From JAYWDA01 sp043779185 (lineage in GTDB: Bacteria > Bdellovibrionota > Bdellovibrionia > Bdellovibrionales > Bdellovibrionaceae): a stretch of 28,749 nucleotides of DNA. Position numbers and translations under genes: made by a program. The notes under the pieces are model-generated. The model searched no databases. It saw only the letters and a list, made by a program, of their open reading frames with translations, and had not been told where the DNA came from. Below, in pieces: positions 16,507 to 24,515 of this stretch (within the stretch, counting starts at the first letter, position 1; every line of letters begins with the position of its first letter). Location: the NCBI GenBank assembly GCA_043779185.1, contig JAYWEQ010000024.1:1-28749 (forward strand), written 5' to 3'.

Positions 16507-18318
16507 ATGAAGTTTGTAATTGAACAGAAGCGCTCTCACTACTGCGGCGATTTAAATCAAAAGCATGTGGGTCAAAAAGTGACCTTGATGGGCTGGGTTG
16601 GCACGCGCCGAGATCATGGAAGCCTGGTCTTTATTGATCTTCGTGATCGACAAGGTCTGGTTCAGGTTGTCCTGGATCCTAATAAACTTGAAACTTCTGC
16701 GGCCAAGGAATTGCGTGGTGAATTCGTCCTGGCCGTTGAAGGGATTGTGCGCGAAAGACCTGAAGGGATGCGGAACTCTAAAATTCAAACTGGCGCTATT
16801 GAAATTGAGGCACAACGCTGCGAAATTTTAAATCCTTCGGCCGTTTTGCCCTTTCAAATTGATGATGAAAACGTCAATGAAATGTTAAGATTAAAATACA
16901 GATATCTGGATCTTAGATCACCGCGTTTGCAGAAGCAGCTTTTCCTTAGACATAAAGTCGCCCAAACGGTCAGGACCTATCTTTCTGATAATGGTTTTAT
17001 CGAAGTTGAAACGCCCATTTTATTTAAAAGTACACCCGAGGGGGCCCGTGATTATTTAGTTCCTTCACGGGTTAATCCAGGAAATTTTTATGCGCTTCCG
17101 CAGTCGCCACAATTATTAAAGCAGCTTTTAATGGTTGCTAATTTTGACCGTTACTTTCAAATTGCCAGATGTTTTCGGGACGAAGACCTTCGCGCTGATC
17201 GTCAGCCCGAGTTTTCTCAGATTGATATTGAAATGTCTTTTATCGATGTGGATGATATTATTAAAATGAACGAAGGTTTACTGCGTTTATTATGGAAACA
17301 GTTTCGTGGCGTTGACATCGGAGATGTTCCACGAATGACTTTCCAAGAGGCCATGGATCGCTATGGAAGTGACAAGCCGGATGTTCGTTTTGGACTCGAA
17401 ATCAAAGATCTAAAATCAATTGTTAACGGCAAAGGTTTTAAAGTTTTTGATGATGTTATCGCTCGGTCGGGTGTCGTGCGTGGAATTGCTATTCCCGGCG
17501 GTGGAAAATTTTCTCGGGGGCAATTGGATAAGCTGACCGATCTTGCGAAAAAATCCGGAGCCAAGGGTCTGGTTTGGATTAAGTCTGAGGTTGAGGGTGC
17601 GATCACATCATCCATTGCAAAATTTTTTAGTCCCGAAGATTTAAAATCGATGCTTCAAATCTGTGGCGGTGGGAGCGGCGATGCGGCCTTGGTGGTGGCC
17701 GATGACTTCGATACGACCTGCGCTTCTTTATCGGTCTTGCGTTTGCACTTAGGTAAAGAGCTTAACCTGATTGATAAAACGAAAGATCGTTTTCTTTGGG
17801 TTGTCGATTTCCCAATGTTAGAATTTTCACCCGATGCTAAGCGGTGGGTGCCAAGGCATCATCCATTTACTTCTCCGAAGGACGAATCCTTTCAAGATCT
17901 GATGACAAATAACGAAAAAGCTTACGGGAAAATTTTAGCCAAAGCTTATGACTTAGTTTGCAATGGTTATGAAATTGCGGGCGGAAGCATTCGAATTTAT
18001 CGCAATGAAATTCAATCAGCGATGTTTAAACTTTTAGGGATGACTCCTGAAGAAACCGAAGCGAAGTTTGGATTTTTCTTAGAAGCGCTTAAATACGGAA
18101 CACCTCCGCACGGAGGCATTGCTTGGGGAATGGACCGTCTCGTGATGATTCTTTGCGATACTGAAGCGATTCGCGAAGTGATTGCCTTTCCAAAGACAGC
18201 AAAAGCTTCGTGCTTGATGTCTGATTGCCCTAGCGAAGTGACTCGTGACCAATTGGCCGAAGTGGGTGTGAAGCTCAGTTCGCTGGCTGAAAAGGCATTG
18301 GAAGACTCGAAGAAATAA
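16507..18318 (+). CDS. aspS: Aspartyl-tRNA synthetase
   Basis: Class II aminoacyl-tRNA synthetase charging tRNA-Asp in the cytoplasm. The protein has 603 residues, the length of bacterial-type AspRS with a GAD insertion domain. The N-terminal OB fold carries VTLMGWVGTRRDHGSLVFID and the core starts LRLKYRYLDLRSP. Motif 2 is CFRDEDLRADRQPEFSQIDI, the GAD domain covers about residues 290-420, and motif 3 is GIAWGMDRLVMIL. Whether it also charges tRNA-Asn (non-discriminating type) cannot be settled by eye. ATG has AAGGA about seven bases upstream. Confidence 0.98.
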   Translation: MKFVIEQKRSHYCGDLNQKHVGQKVTLMGWVGTRRDHGSLVFIDLRDRQGLVQVVLDPNKLETSAAKELRGEFVLAVEGIVRERPEGMRNSKIQTGAIEIEAQRCEILNPSAVLPFQIDDENVNEMLRLKYRYLDLRSPRLQKQLFLRHKVAQTVRTYLSDNGFIEVETPILFKSTPEGARDYLVPSRVNPGNFYALPQSPQLLKQLLMVANFDRYFQIARCFRDEDLRADRQPEFSQIDIEMSFIDVDDIIKMNEGLLRLLWKQFRGVDIGDVPRMTFQEAMDRYGSDKPDVRFGLEIKDLKSIVNGKGFKVFDDVIARSGVVRGIAIPGGGKFSRGQLDKLTDLAKKSGAKGLVWIKSEVEGAITSSIAKFFSPEDLKSMLQICGGGSGDAALVVADDFDTTCASLSVLRLHLGKELNLIDKTKDRFLWVVDFPMLEFSPDAKRWVPRHHPFTSPKDESFQDLMTNNEKAYGKILAKAYDLVCNGYEIAGGSIRIYRNEIQSAMFKLLGMTPEETEAKFGFFLEALKYGTPPHGGIAWGMDRLVMILCDTEAIREVIAFPKTAKASCLMSDCPSEVTRDQLAEVGVKLSSLAEKALEDSKK

Positions 18319-18352
18319 GTCCTTGGTCCAGGCTAGTTGTCGACGGGATGTC

Positions 18353-18379
18353 TCAAGTTGATCCATTCTTTTCCGATAA
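18353..18379 (+). promoter_or_regulatory. Sigma-28 (FliA) promoter
   Basis: TCAAGTTG (18353-18360), an 11-base spacer, then TCCGATAA (18372-18379). Against TAAAGTTT-N11-GCCGATAA this is 6 of 8 and 7 of 8 matches with exact spacing. It lies 45 bases upstream of the ATG of the small gene at 18425. The fliA gene itself is 3.4 kb upstream on the same strand. Confidence 0.8.
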
Positions 18380-18388
18380 TACATTCAG

Positions 18389-18403
18389 GAGTCATGATGA
18401 CTC
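18389..18403. promoter_or_regulatory. Palindrome in the leader of the sigma-28-driven gene
   Basis: GAGTCAT-G-ATGACTC, perfect seven-base arms around one base, located just after the expected transcription start of the sigma-28 promoter. As RNA it could form a five-base-pair hairpin; as DNA it could be a repressor site. Confidence 0.4.
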
Positions 18404-18424
18404 TTGGTTGCACACGGAGGTGTT

Positions 18425-18805
18425 ATGGAGAAAATCAGCGGAATTATTGCTGCAAATGCGCGAACTCGGTCGGTGGATGTTTCAAACTCGCAACCGGTTC
18501 GCCCTGGAGCTCCTGCCTTTGGCCGCCCCGAAGGAAAAGTTACAACAGCTGCTATCGAAGATAAAATTTCAATGAGCGGACTTGCTAATGATCGACCTCT
18601 TGATCCAGTCACTTATAAAAACAGTGCAGAAGCTGCCAAAGTAAAAATCATCAAGGACAGCACTCAAAAGTTTTTTGAAACGCGTGTGCCTCAGACCATG
18701 GCTAAAGAAAGCGAAGCGCCTTTATCTGAAGAAATTTTGGAAAAGATTTCTGAGCCCAGCTTATCTAAGGTAAATCCAGAGTCTTCTAAAGAAGCAATGG
18801 CATAA
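18425..18805 (+). CDS. Small soluble protein of unknown family, likely late flagellar gene
   Basis: Protein of 126 residues with no signal peptide or membrane helix. ATG at 18425 is well placed after GGAGG. The first half is low in predicted structure and contains PVRPGAPAFGRPEGK. This is followed by EDKISMSGL, faintly like the DxVxLS segment of FlgM anti-sigma factors. The second half (AEAAKVKIIKDSTQKFF and LSEEILEKISE) looks helical and charged. I do not recognise the family. The sigma-28 promoter directly upstream ties it to motility, so an anti-sigma-28 factor or a motility accessory protein is a reasonable guess. Its last 115 bases overlap the convergent cpaF 3' end. Confidence 0.75.
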   Translation: MEKISGIIAANARTRSVDVSNSQPVRPGAPAFGRPEGKVTTAAIEDKISMSGLANDRPLDPVTYKNSAEAAKVKIIKDSTQKFFETRVPQTMAKESEAPLSEEILEKISEPSLSKVNPESSKEAMA

Positions 18806-19851
18806 AGTCCTTTAAATTTTCGTTGTCCCTGGGAATCGCGGCCTGTGACCAAGATTCCGTCCAGGGACATATGAATCAATCGACGAATCGCCGTCAGATT
18901 CCATTGGGGCGCGCCCAGCTGCACCAACATTTCAAGCCGCAATAAAGCTTGCGCGGGTCCTTCCGCATGCAAGGTTCCCAAGCTTCCACGATGACCTGAT
19001 GATAAAGCCATTAAAAAATCTTTAGCCTCGGCGCCACGCATTTCCCCGATCACCAATCGATCAGGCCGCAAACGCAGAGCCGTCTTTAGCAAATCCATCA
19101 AGGTCACATCCGGCAAAAGTCCTTGCGAATCTTTACGGGTCAGTAATTTTAAACTTGCCTCATTGGGGGTTTTAATTTCAGAGCTATCCTCCAAAATAAT
19201 TGATCTCTCGGTTGGCTTTGTTTCGCAAAGACAGGCATTCAGAACGGATGTCTTGCCCGAGCTGGTCGGGCCGATCACCAAAAAATTTTTTCCCGATGAA
19301 ACCCAATGCTGTATAAGGTTTTTTTCCCAATCTTGGCACCAGCCCACAGATTTTAATTGATCTAAAGTCCAAGGATTTTCGGGATGTCTTCGAAGGCTTA
19401 AAATATCCCCGCCACTATGAAGTTCAGAGCGCACCATATTCAATCGAAAAGGTCCCGTCTGACCATCGACAATGGGAAATTCTGCCGTTGGATGCACCTG
19501 AGCCGACTGCGAAATCGCATCAAATATATTTCGATAAGTGGTTAAAGAGAGGAAAATATCATGATGTTTTTGTAGCTTTCCTTTTTTTTCAAACCAAATC
19601 GAGTCAGGGCCATTCACTATTATTTCGCAAATTTCGGGATCGGTCTTTAATTCCTCTAATGGGCCCCAGCCAAAGAATTCATCGCAGACTCGAATTCGTA
19701 GGTTTTCTGGATACTTTTTTAGAATTTCATCCACTCGGGATTTTAATTTTTCATTATAAGCGGTCGTCGCAGAAGGCCCAATTTGATAGTCTTCTCCTGA
19801 AAAATCATCTAAGCTTTTTTGAATTTCAACAACGATGCTGCTAATTTCCAT
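18691..19851 (-). CDS. cpaF: CpaF/TadA-type secretion ATPase of the Flp/Tad pilus
   Basis: Hexameric cytoplasmic ATPase that drives Flp pilus assembly. The protein has 386 residues. The N-terminal domain includes FGWGPLEELKTDPEICEIIV and NGPDSIWFEKKGK, typical of CpaF. The core has Walker A VIGPTSSGKTSVL, the Asp-box region IILEDSSEI, Walker B RLVIGEMRGAEA, and the His box HRGSLGTLHAEGPAQALLR. It is somewhat shorter than many CpaF proteins, mainly at the N-terminus. The start overlaps the cpaC stop by 11 bases. No tadB or tadC follows, unlike most tad operons, because the convergent small gene occupies that place. Confidence 0.93.
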   Translation of the reverse strand: MEISSIVVEIQKSLDDFSGEDYQIGPSATTAYNEKLKSRVDEILKKYPENLRIRVCDEFFGWGPLEELKTDPEICEIIVNGPDSIWFEKKGKLQKHHDIFLSLTTYRNIFDAISQSAQVHPTAEFPIVDGQTGPFRLNMVRSELHSGGDILSLRRHPENPWTLDQLKSVGWCQDWEKNLIQHWVSSGKNFLVIGPTSSGKTSVLNACLCETKPTERSIILEDSSEIKTPNEASLKLLTRKDSQGLLPDVTLMDLLKTALRLRPDRLVIGEMRGAEAKDFLMALSSGHRGSLGTLHAEGPAQALLRLEMLVQLGAPQWNLTAIRRLIHMSLDGILVTGRDSQGQRKFKGLYAIASLEDSGFTLDKLGSEIFSKISSDKGASLSLAMV

Positions 19852-21166
19852 AAGACTCTCGGTTCACCAAGTGTTGCGGAGGTAAGTCGGCAGGCTCGGA
19901 CTGCAAATCAATAATCTCAGGCCGTACAAAAATCACAAGTTCAGTTCGATTTTCCCGAAAATCTTTGCTGGAAAACAGCGCTCCCAAAACCGGCAGACGG
20001 GACAGCCAGGGCATGCCTTCTGAGCTCTGACTTTCCTCATTTTTAATCAGGCCAGAAAGTGCAATGGTTCGCGAAGATCGTAGATCAAAGTAGCTTGAAA
20101 CATGATGGGTAATAATAGCTGGAATTCCGTCAACAGTTCGTGCCGGATCGATACTGGACACATCGGTGTCAATTTGTAAGCTCATTTGTCCAAGACTGTC
20201 GGCCAAAGGTTTAACTTTTAAAACGATACCGTATTTTTTCCAAACAACATCACTCATTTTGTAATTCATAATTTTAATGGGAAATTCTCCGCCAGCCACA
20301 AATTCAGCCTCTTTCCCGCTCCGGCAAATTAAATTAGGGCTGGCTAGGACTTTACCTTTTCCACTTTGTTCGAAAAAATTTGCCGTCGCTGTTGTTGTCG
20401 CATCTCCGAAAAAAGTCGTGGGTAATATTTGAGCTTCATAGCTGTCGGGCCAGCGAAGCCCAATTTTTTGACTCCATGCCCTTTGAACTTCAACGACGGT
20501 GATTTGCAGACGGATCGTGGGCTCCATCGCCAGACTGCTGGCGTCTTCTGAAACAGTAATTCCATAGGGGCTGAGGATCTTTTTGTATTGAGCAGTAAAA
20601 ATATGTTTTAAAGGAAGTCGGATCGAGGCTCCTTCTGAAAAAGAAAGTTTTTGCTTGGCTAAAGAATTTTCCACGAGCAGAGCATCAAAATATTTTTGGG
20701 CCTCAATTTTAAGATCATGGCTGAGCTCTGCATTCATCACATAATTAATTTCTGAACCTTTCAGGTTTTGCGCTAACGTCTGCCAATCTTTGATTCTAAA
20801 GACTTGACCCAAAACCTGGGTTTCGCCCTGACTATATTCGACCTTCAAGCCTAAAATTGTTTTCAAAGCTTCTTGAAGTCTTAAAAGGGCCTCTTGTTTT
20901 TTTGGGTTGATGACATAAATTTGATAAGGTTGGTCTCCGATTCGAACCAACGAGACTCCTTCTGCCAGGCCAGAAACCTTTAATGACCCTCCCATATTTT
21001 GGGCTTTGATCACTTTGCTGTCTTCAATCCAGACGCGCGATGAATTCAAGGGGAGTTTTTTTTCTTCTCCTAAAACTAAATGAGACACAATTAAGGGTGT
21101 CGCCTGAGCTAAAAAAGAGACCATTAGAAAGACAAAAAAGAAGATCACTGAGATTAGATTTTTCAT
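19841..21166 (-). CDS. cpaC: CpaC/RcpA-type pilus secretin
   Basis: Outer-membrane secretin through which the Flp pilus leaves the cell. The protein has 441 residues with a signal peptide (VIFFFVFLMVSFLAQA). The N-terminal pilus-secretin domain (about 24-95: LVLGEEKKLPLNSSRVWIED, VSGLAEGVSLVRIGDQPYQI) matches the CpaC start. The C-terminal secretin core runs from about residue 240 (GKVLASPNLICRSGKEAEFV, AGGEFPIK) to SRTIALSGLIKNEES, PWLSRLPVLGALFSSKDFRE and ELVIFVRPEII. These are standard secretin motifs. Operon with cpaF, overlapping it by 11 bases. Confidence 0.94.
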   Translation of the reverse strand: MKNLISVIFFFVFLMVSFLAQATPLIVSHLVLGEEKKLPLNSSRVWIEDSKVIKAQNMGGSLKVSGLAEGVSLVRIGDQPYQIYVINPKKQEALLRLQEALKTILGLKVEYSQGETQVLGQVFRIKDWQTLAQNLKGSEINYVMNAELSHDLKIEAQKYFDALLVENSLAKQKLSFSEGASIRLPLKHIFTAQYKKILSPYGITVSEDASSLAMEPTIRLQITVVEVQRAWSQKIGLRWPDSYEAQILPTTFFGDATTTATANFFEQSGKGKVLASPNLICRSGKEAEFVAGGEFPIKIMNYKMSDVVWKKYGIVLKVKPLADSLGQMSLQIDTDVSSIDPARTVDGIPAIITHHVSSYFDLRSSRTIALSGLIKNEESQSSEGMPWLSRLPVLGALFSSKDFRENRTELVIFVRPEIIDLQSEPADLPPQHLVNRESYGN

Positions 21167-21253
21167 AATTCAAAAGGGCTGCAAGCGCCAGTCCATGGGT
21201 AACGGCATTCCTTTTAAGCCTCATTAAGCTGGGTCGTCCGATAAATCCGGCGA

Positions 21254-22351
21254 TTAAAGATCAAAATAAACAGACACCCCGCCGGGATTATTTCGAATAT
21301 TCAGACCAGATCCATGTTTTCGCAATATCGCCTGAGCCACTGAAAGTCCTAAGCCTAGTCCCTTGCTATGATTCATAATATCTTCATCAATAAAAAATGG
21401 CTTAAAGATTTTCTCAATCACGGCCTCTGAAATGCTTAAACCTAAATTGGTGACAGAAATTCTAAATTTATTTTCAAAAGGATGACCGTCCACCAAAATT
21501 TCGGTTTTTTCAGTTCCAAATTTGGCAGCGTTATTAATAAGGCGGTCCATCACTTGACCTAAAAGCCTTGAGTCCGAAAGAAAAGTTCCGGTTTGGAAGT
21601 TTTCTTTGACGGTTTGCTGTTTTTTCATCAAAAGTTCTTTCGTGTCTAACTTTAGCTCTGGTAAAAACGAGGTCAGAATTGTTTCCCGTCGCTCTATTGA
21701 AAGCTGATTTAATTCAGCACGAACTAAAAGCAGCACATCGTCGACTAAGTTTTTAAGCCGCTCGGTACTTTGTTGAATGCGATCAGCGTAAAGTTGCTGC
21801 TCCTCATTTAGGTTTGTTTCTACAAGCAGGCTCAGAAAACTAATCAAAGAAGTCAGTGGCGTCTTAAGTTCATGATTGATTAAAATCATAAAATTACTTT
21901 TTGCACGATCTAGCATTTGCAGCTCTTGAAGAGCAGAAATAAGATCGGCATTTTTTTGTTTCAGTTCACGACCAATTAAAAATCTGTCGATCGCGTGTTC
22001 GACGGTGTTGGCTAAATCGATAGGATCCCAAGGCTTTGTTAAGTATCGATAAATCTGTCCTTCATTCACCGCCGCAATCACAGATTCCAGATCGGTGTAT
22101 CCGGTCAGAAGAATTCGGACGGTGTCAGGAAAGGCGATCAGGGTTTTTTGTAAAAACTCGACGCCTGTCATTTCGGGCATTCGTTGATCGGTGATGATCA
22201 AGGCGACTTGTCCCGGATGTTGGTCCAGCAACTGTAAGGCTTGATCCCCAGAGGTGGCTTTCAAGACAGTATATTTTTTCCTGAACAATCGTTCGAGCGC
22301 TTCAACGTTATCTATTTCATCATCAACACAAAGAATTATATGCTTTGCCAT
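21254..22351 (-). CDS. Response-regulator/histidine-kinase hybrid (REC-HisKA-HATPase)
   Basis: Soluble signalling protein of 365 residues from the ATG at 22351; an upstream TTG at 22387 is possible. N-terminal REC domain (about 5-120) with acidic pair D10-D11, phospho-acceptor D55 (IITDQRMPE), T83 and K106 (YLTKPWDP), close to RpfG-type receivers. HisKA has H160 in NHELKTPLTSL. HATPase_c has the N box RLINNAAKFG, F box IFKPFF and G2 box KGLGLGLSVAQAI. The G1 box, usually DxGxG, reads N302-L-G-L-S, losing the Asp that contacts adenine. No sensor or membrane part is present, so input probably comes by phosphotransfer. It stands just ahead of cpaC on the same strand with an 87-base gap, suggesting a role in pilus control (inference). 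Confidence 0.88.
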   Translation of the reverse strand: MAKHIILCVDDEIDNVEALERLFRKKYTVLKATSGDQALQLLDQHPGQVALIITDQRMPEMTGVEFLQKTLIAFPDTVRILLTGYTDLESVIAAVNEGQIYRYLTKPWDPIDLANTVEHAIDRFLIGRELKQKNADLISALQELQMLDRAKSNFMILINHELKTPLTSLISFLSLLVETNLNEEQQLYADRIQQSTERLKNLVDDVLLLVRAELNQLSIERRETILTSFLPELKLDTKELLMKKQQTVKENFQTGTFLSDSRLLGQVMDRLINNAAKFGTEKTEILVDGHPFENKFRISVTNLGLSISEAVIEKIFKPFFIDEDIMNHSKGLGLGLSVAQAILRKHGSGLNIRNNPGGVSVYFDL

Positions 22352-22407
22352 GGTGCTTAGTGTAAGATTGGAAGTAGGTGCAGGCAAGGTCCAGCGCCTA
22401 AAGGGAT

Positions 22408-22421
22408 TGTCATGGATGACA
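22408..22421. promoter_or_regulatory. Palindrome between the hybrid kinase and the glycine-rich protein gene
   Basis: TGTCAT-GG-ATGACA, six-base arms with a two-base centre, in the divergent gap of about 180 bases. Its half-site GTCAT/ATGAC is the same as in the palindrome at 18389-18403. Possible operator; the binding protein is unknown. Confidence 0.35.
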
Positions 22422-22533
22422 TGAACACAGGATCTAAGTCTAGTCTTTACAATTTCATTTTAAGTCATTTCGACTTTCTGACGATTTTACCTAGGTATGA
22501 CATTTTAGAAAATTGTTTGTTGAGAGGATATCT

Positions 22534-24456
22534 ATGAATTTCATGTGTCGTTTTCTAAGCTATTGGCTTGTTATTGCGATGTCGTTTCCCGCGTCTGCCC
22601 AGCAAATGGGTGGCGGAGCTTACATGCAAGCGGGAACAGGAATGGCTGGAGCTGTTCAAGGTTGCCCTGGTGGCGGAATGCAAATTCCTCCTGGCGCAAG
22701 AGATGCCTTGGATGATGTTCGCCAACGACAAAAAGATCTTGATGCTTTAAAAGTTAAAATTCGCCGACTTGAAAGCGATAAAGATAAAGCAGAATCCGAC
22801 AGAGATCGTGCCAAGGAAGATTTAGGCGATATTGTTGACGGCCGTTGGGTCGATACTTTTGCATCTCATATCGATAATCAAAATTCTTGTACGTCTTATT
22901 CTGTTCATCCAAGTTGCAGCGCTTCAGCGCCTTCGCCATCACCCGAGCCAGCACCAGCGGTCTTGCAAAAATGTCCGAATGGAAAATGTGATAAATCACC
23001 GACAAAAGTAGATGCTGTTAAAAAAAGAGGGACGGCCAGCGTTGATGCGGCTCCTTGTAGTTTGAAAACAATACGACCCGTTCAAGCGGACATTTGGAAT
23101 CGAGTCTGTGATGAATCTCAGCCAGGAAATATTTCAGCTCCGGCGGCTTGCGAATCAGAAATTTATCTTAAAGGGGCCGAGGGTCGAACAAGAAGCAAAT
23201 GTATCAGCGCCCTTCAAAAATATCAAAACGCAGCTGCTAAAGTTAGAAAGTTAGATAATCAATTAGCTGTTTATGGCGAAGATCGTTTAGATCGTGCTTC
23301 AGACCGAGTTGACAGTGCAAAAAGAAGATTCGAAGAAGCCATCACGCGGTATCAAACTGAAGGTACGTTTTGTTACGAGTGTGCGGCCGGCGGCGCTGTT
23401 AGTGAAGCTCCAGAAAGACACTTTGACTGGGGAACTTTACTGGCAGGGTCTGCAGTTGGTGTGATTGCGACAGTCGCAGGATTAAGCGCAGAAAAAAATC
23501 GCGCGGCTTATAATGCAAAAATTGGATTTCCAACAACAGAAACGTATCCTTCATTTATGTATGGAATGCCATTTTTCCTAAATGGTTTTTATGGAGCGTT
23601 AGCTGGAGGAGTTTCTGCCGGAGGATTTACTTGCGGTGGGGGTGGTGGAGTTGGTGGCGGTGGCGGCTATGGCGGCGGTAACGGCGGAGTCTTTGGATAT
23701 CCTCCGGGTATGGGCGGCGGAGTCGGTGGCCCTATGGGTGGTGGAATTTATTTACCTGGTGGCGGTATAGGCGGAGGGATCGGCGGTGGAATCGGCTTTC
23801 CTGGAATGGGCGGCGGCATCGGATTTCCAGGTGGCGGCGGCTATGGCGGCGGTTACCCAGGAATGGGCGGCGGAATCGGTTTCCCTGGTGGTGGCGGCTA
23901 CGGCGGAATTCCTGGAATGGGCGGAGCTTACCCAGGTGGCGGCGGATTTCCTGGTATGGGATATCCTGGCATCGGCGGTGGAATTGGATTTCCAGGTATC
24001 GGAGGAGGCATCGGCTTTCCTGGTGGTGGAATGGGTGGCGGTATGGGCGGCTATCCTGGAATGGGTGGCGGTATGGGCGTCGGTGGTTTCGAAATGCAGC
24101 AGCAAATGTTGCAAGCTCAGATGCAAGCCTATCAAGAGCAGATGCAAATGCAGATGCGTGTCCAGGAAAATGCAATTCAACGTCAGCATGTTGTTGCGGG
24201 TCTTTATCAAGAGCTGCAAGGCCTTCAAATCAGAATTCAATGTGTTCAAGCAGGTGCTAACTGCGGTGGAAACTATCTTGGAAGCGGCATTCAAGGTGGT
24301 GGCGGCGGCGGCGCCAGCGGTCAATGGGGTGGCGGCTCAGGATCATTAATTCCTGCAAGCTCAGTCCCAGGTGGTGGTTTTGCGCCAGCCCCAGGTACGA
24401 ATCCATCGGGTGGACCAAGTGGCGGCGGATCTAACAATGGCGGCTACGCTAGATAA
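22534..24456 (+). CDS. Large secreted glycine-rich protein with coiled coils
   Basis: Protein of 640 residues from the ATG at 22534, which has GAGAGGATA upstream. Signal peptide about 1-22 (WLVIAMSFPASA). Residues about 50-95 form a charged coiled coil (KVKIRRLESDKDKAESDRDR). Then come a Pro/Ser-rich stretch, a region with ten or so cysteines, and a second coiled coil (DRLDRASDRVDSAKRRFEEA). A hydrophobic stretch (TLLAGSAVGVIATVAG) follows. Residues about 365-520 are a degenerate glycine-rich array built on GGGIGFPG and GGYGG, followed by a Met/Gln-rich segment (MQQQMLQAQMQAYQEQ) and a glycine tail. The family is not recognised. It is likely a periplasmic or surface structural protein. It lies between the two parts of the Tad locus, but on the opposite strand. 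Confidence 0.85.
   Translation: MNFMCRFLSYWLVIAMSFPASAQQMGGGAYMQAGTGMAGAVQGCPGGGMQIPPGARDALDDVRQRQKDLDALKVKIRRLESDKDKAESDRDRAKEDLGDIVDGRWVDTFASHIDNQNSCTSYSVHPSCSASAPSPSPEPAPAVLQKCPNGKCDKSPTKVDAVKKRGTASVDAAPCSLKTIRPVQADIWNRVCDESQPGNISAPAACESEIYLKGAEGRTRSKCISALQKYQNAAAKVRKLDNQLAVYGEDRLDRASDRVDSAKRRFEEAITRYQTEGTFCYECAAGGAVSEAPERHFDWGTLLAGSAVGVIATVAGLSAEKNRAAYNAKIGFPTTETYPSFMYGMPFFLNGFYGALAGGVSAGGFTCGGGGGVGGGGGYGGGNGGVFGYPPGMGGGVGGPMGGGIYLPGGGIGGGIGGGIGFPGMGGGIGFPGGGGYGGGYPGMGGGIGFPGGGGYGGIPGMGGAYPGGGGFPGMGYPGIGGGIGFPGIGGGIGFPGGGMGGGMGGYPGMGGGMGVGGFEMQQQMLQAQMQAYQEQMQMQMRVQENAIQRQHVVAGLYQELQGLQIRIQCVQAGANCGGNYLGSGIQGGGGGGASGQWGGGSGSLIPASSVPGGGFAPAPGTNPSGGPSGGGSNNGGYAR
23634..24090 (+). repeat. 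Degenerate glycine-codon repeat array inside the glycine-rich gene
   Basis: Tandem units encoding GGGIGFPG, GGYGG, and PGMGGG alternate irregularly. Codons for the same residues differ between units (GGT, GGC, GGA mixed; TTT and TTC; CCA and CCT), so the array looks old and held by selection on the protein rather than newly expanded. It creates long spurious open frames on both strands. Confidence 0.8.
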
Positions 24457-24485
24457 TATTTTTGCTGATTTAAGTTAAACTTTTC

Positions 24486-24515
24486 GAAGCCCTTTGCTAA
24501 ACAAAGGGCTTCTTT
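24486..24515 (+). terminator. Hairpin terminator abutting the next start codon
   Basis: GAAGCCCTTTG (24486-24496), loop CTAAA, CAAAGGGCTTC (24502-24512), then TTT. Perfect 11-base-pair stem, 29 bases after the glycine-rich gene. The ATG of the amidohydrolase gene begins directly after the TTT, and its only Shine-Dalgarno-like sequence (AAAGGG) lies inside the right arm. Confidence 0.8.

Noticed and set aside
21024..21224. Open frame overlapping the start of cpaC on the same strand in another frame
   Set aside because: No ribosome site or family pattern; the cpaC frame has a clear signal peptide and secretin motifs at the same place.
21237..21244. TCCGATAA on the plus strand resembling a sigma-28 -10 box
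   Set aside because: No -35 box at 11-base spacing, and no plus-strand gene follows; it lies between two minus-strand genes.
23732..24324. Long open frames on the minus strand and in another plus frame across the glycine-rich gene
   Set aside because: They mirror the glycine-codon array; their products are His/Arg- or Thr/Ala-biased low-complexity strings without ribosome sites.
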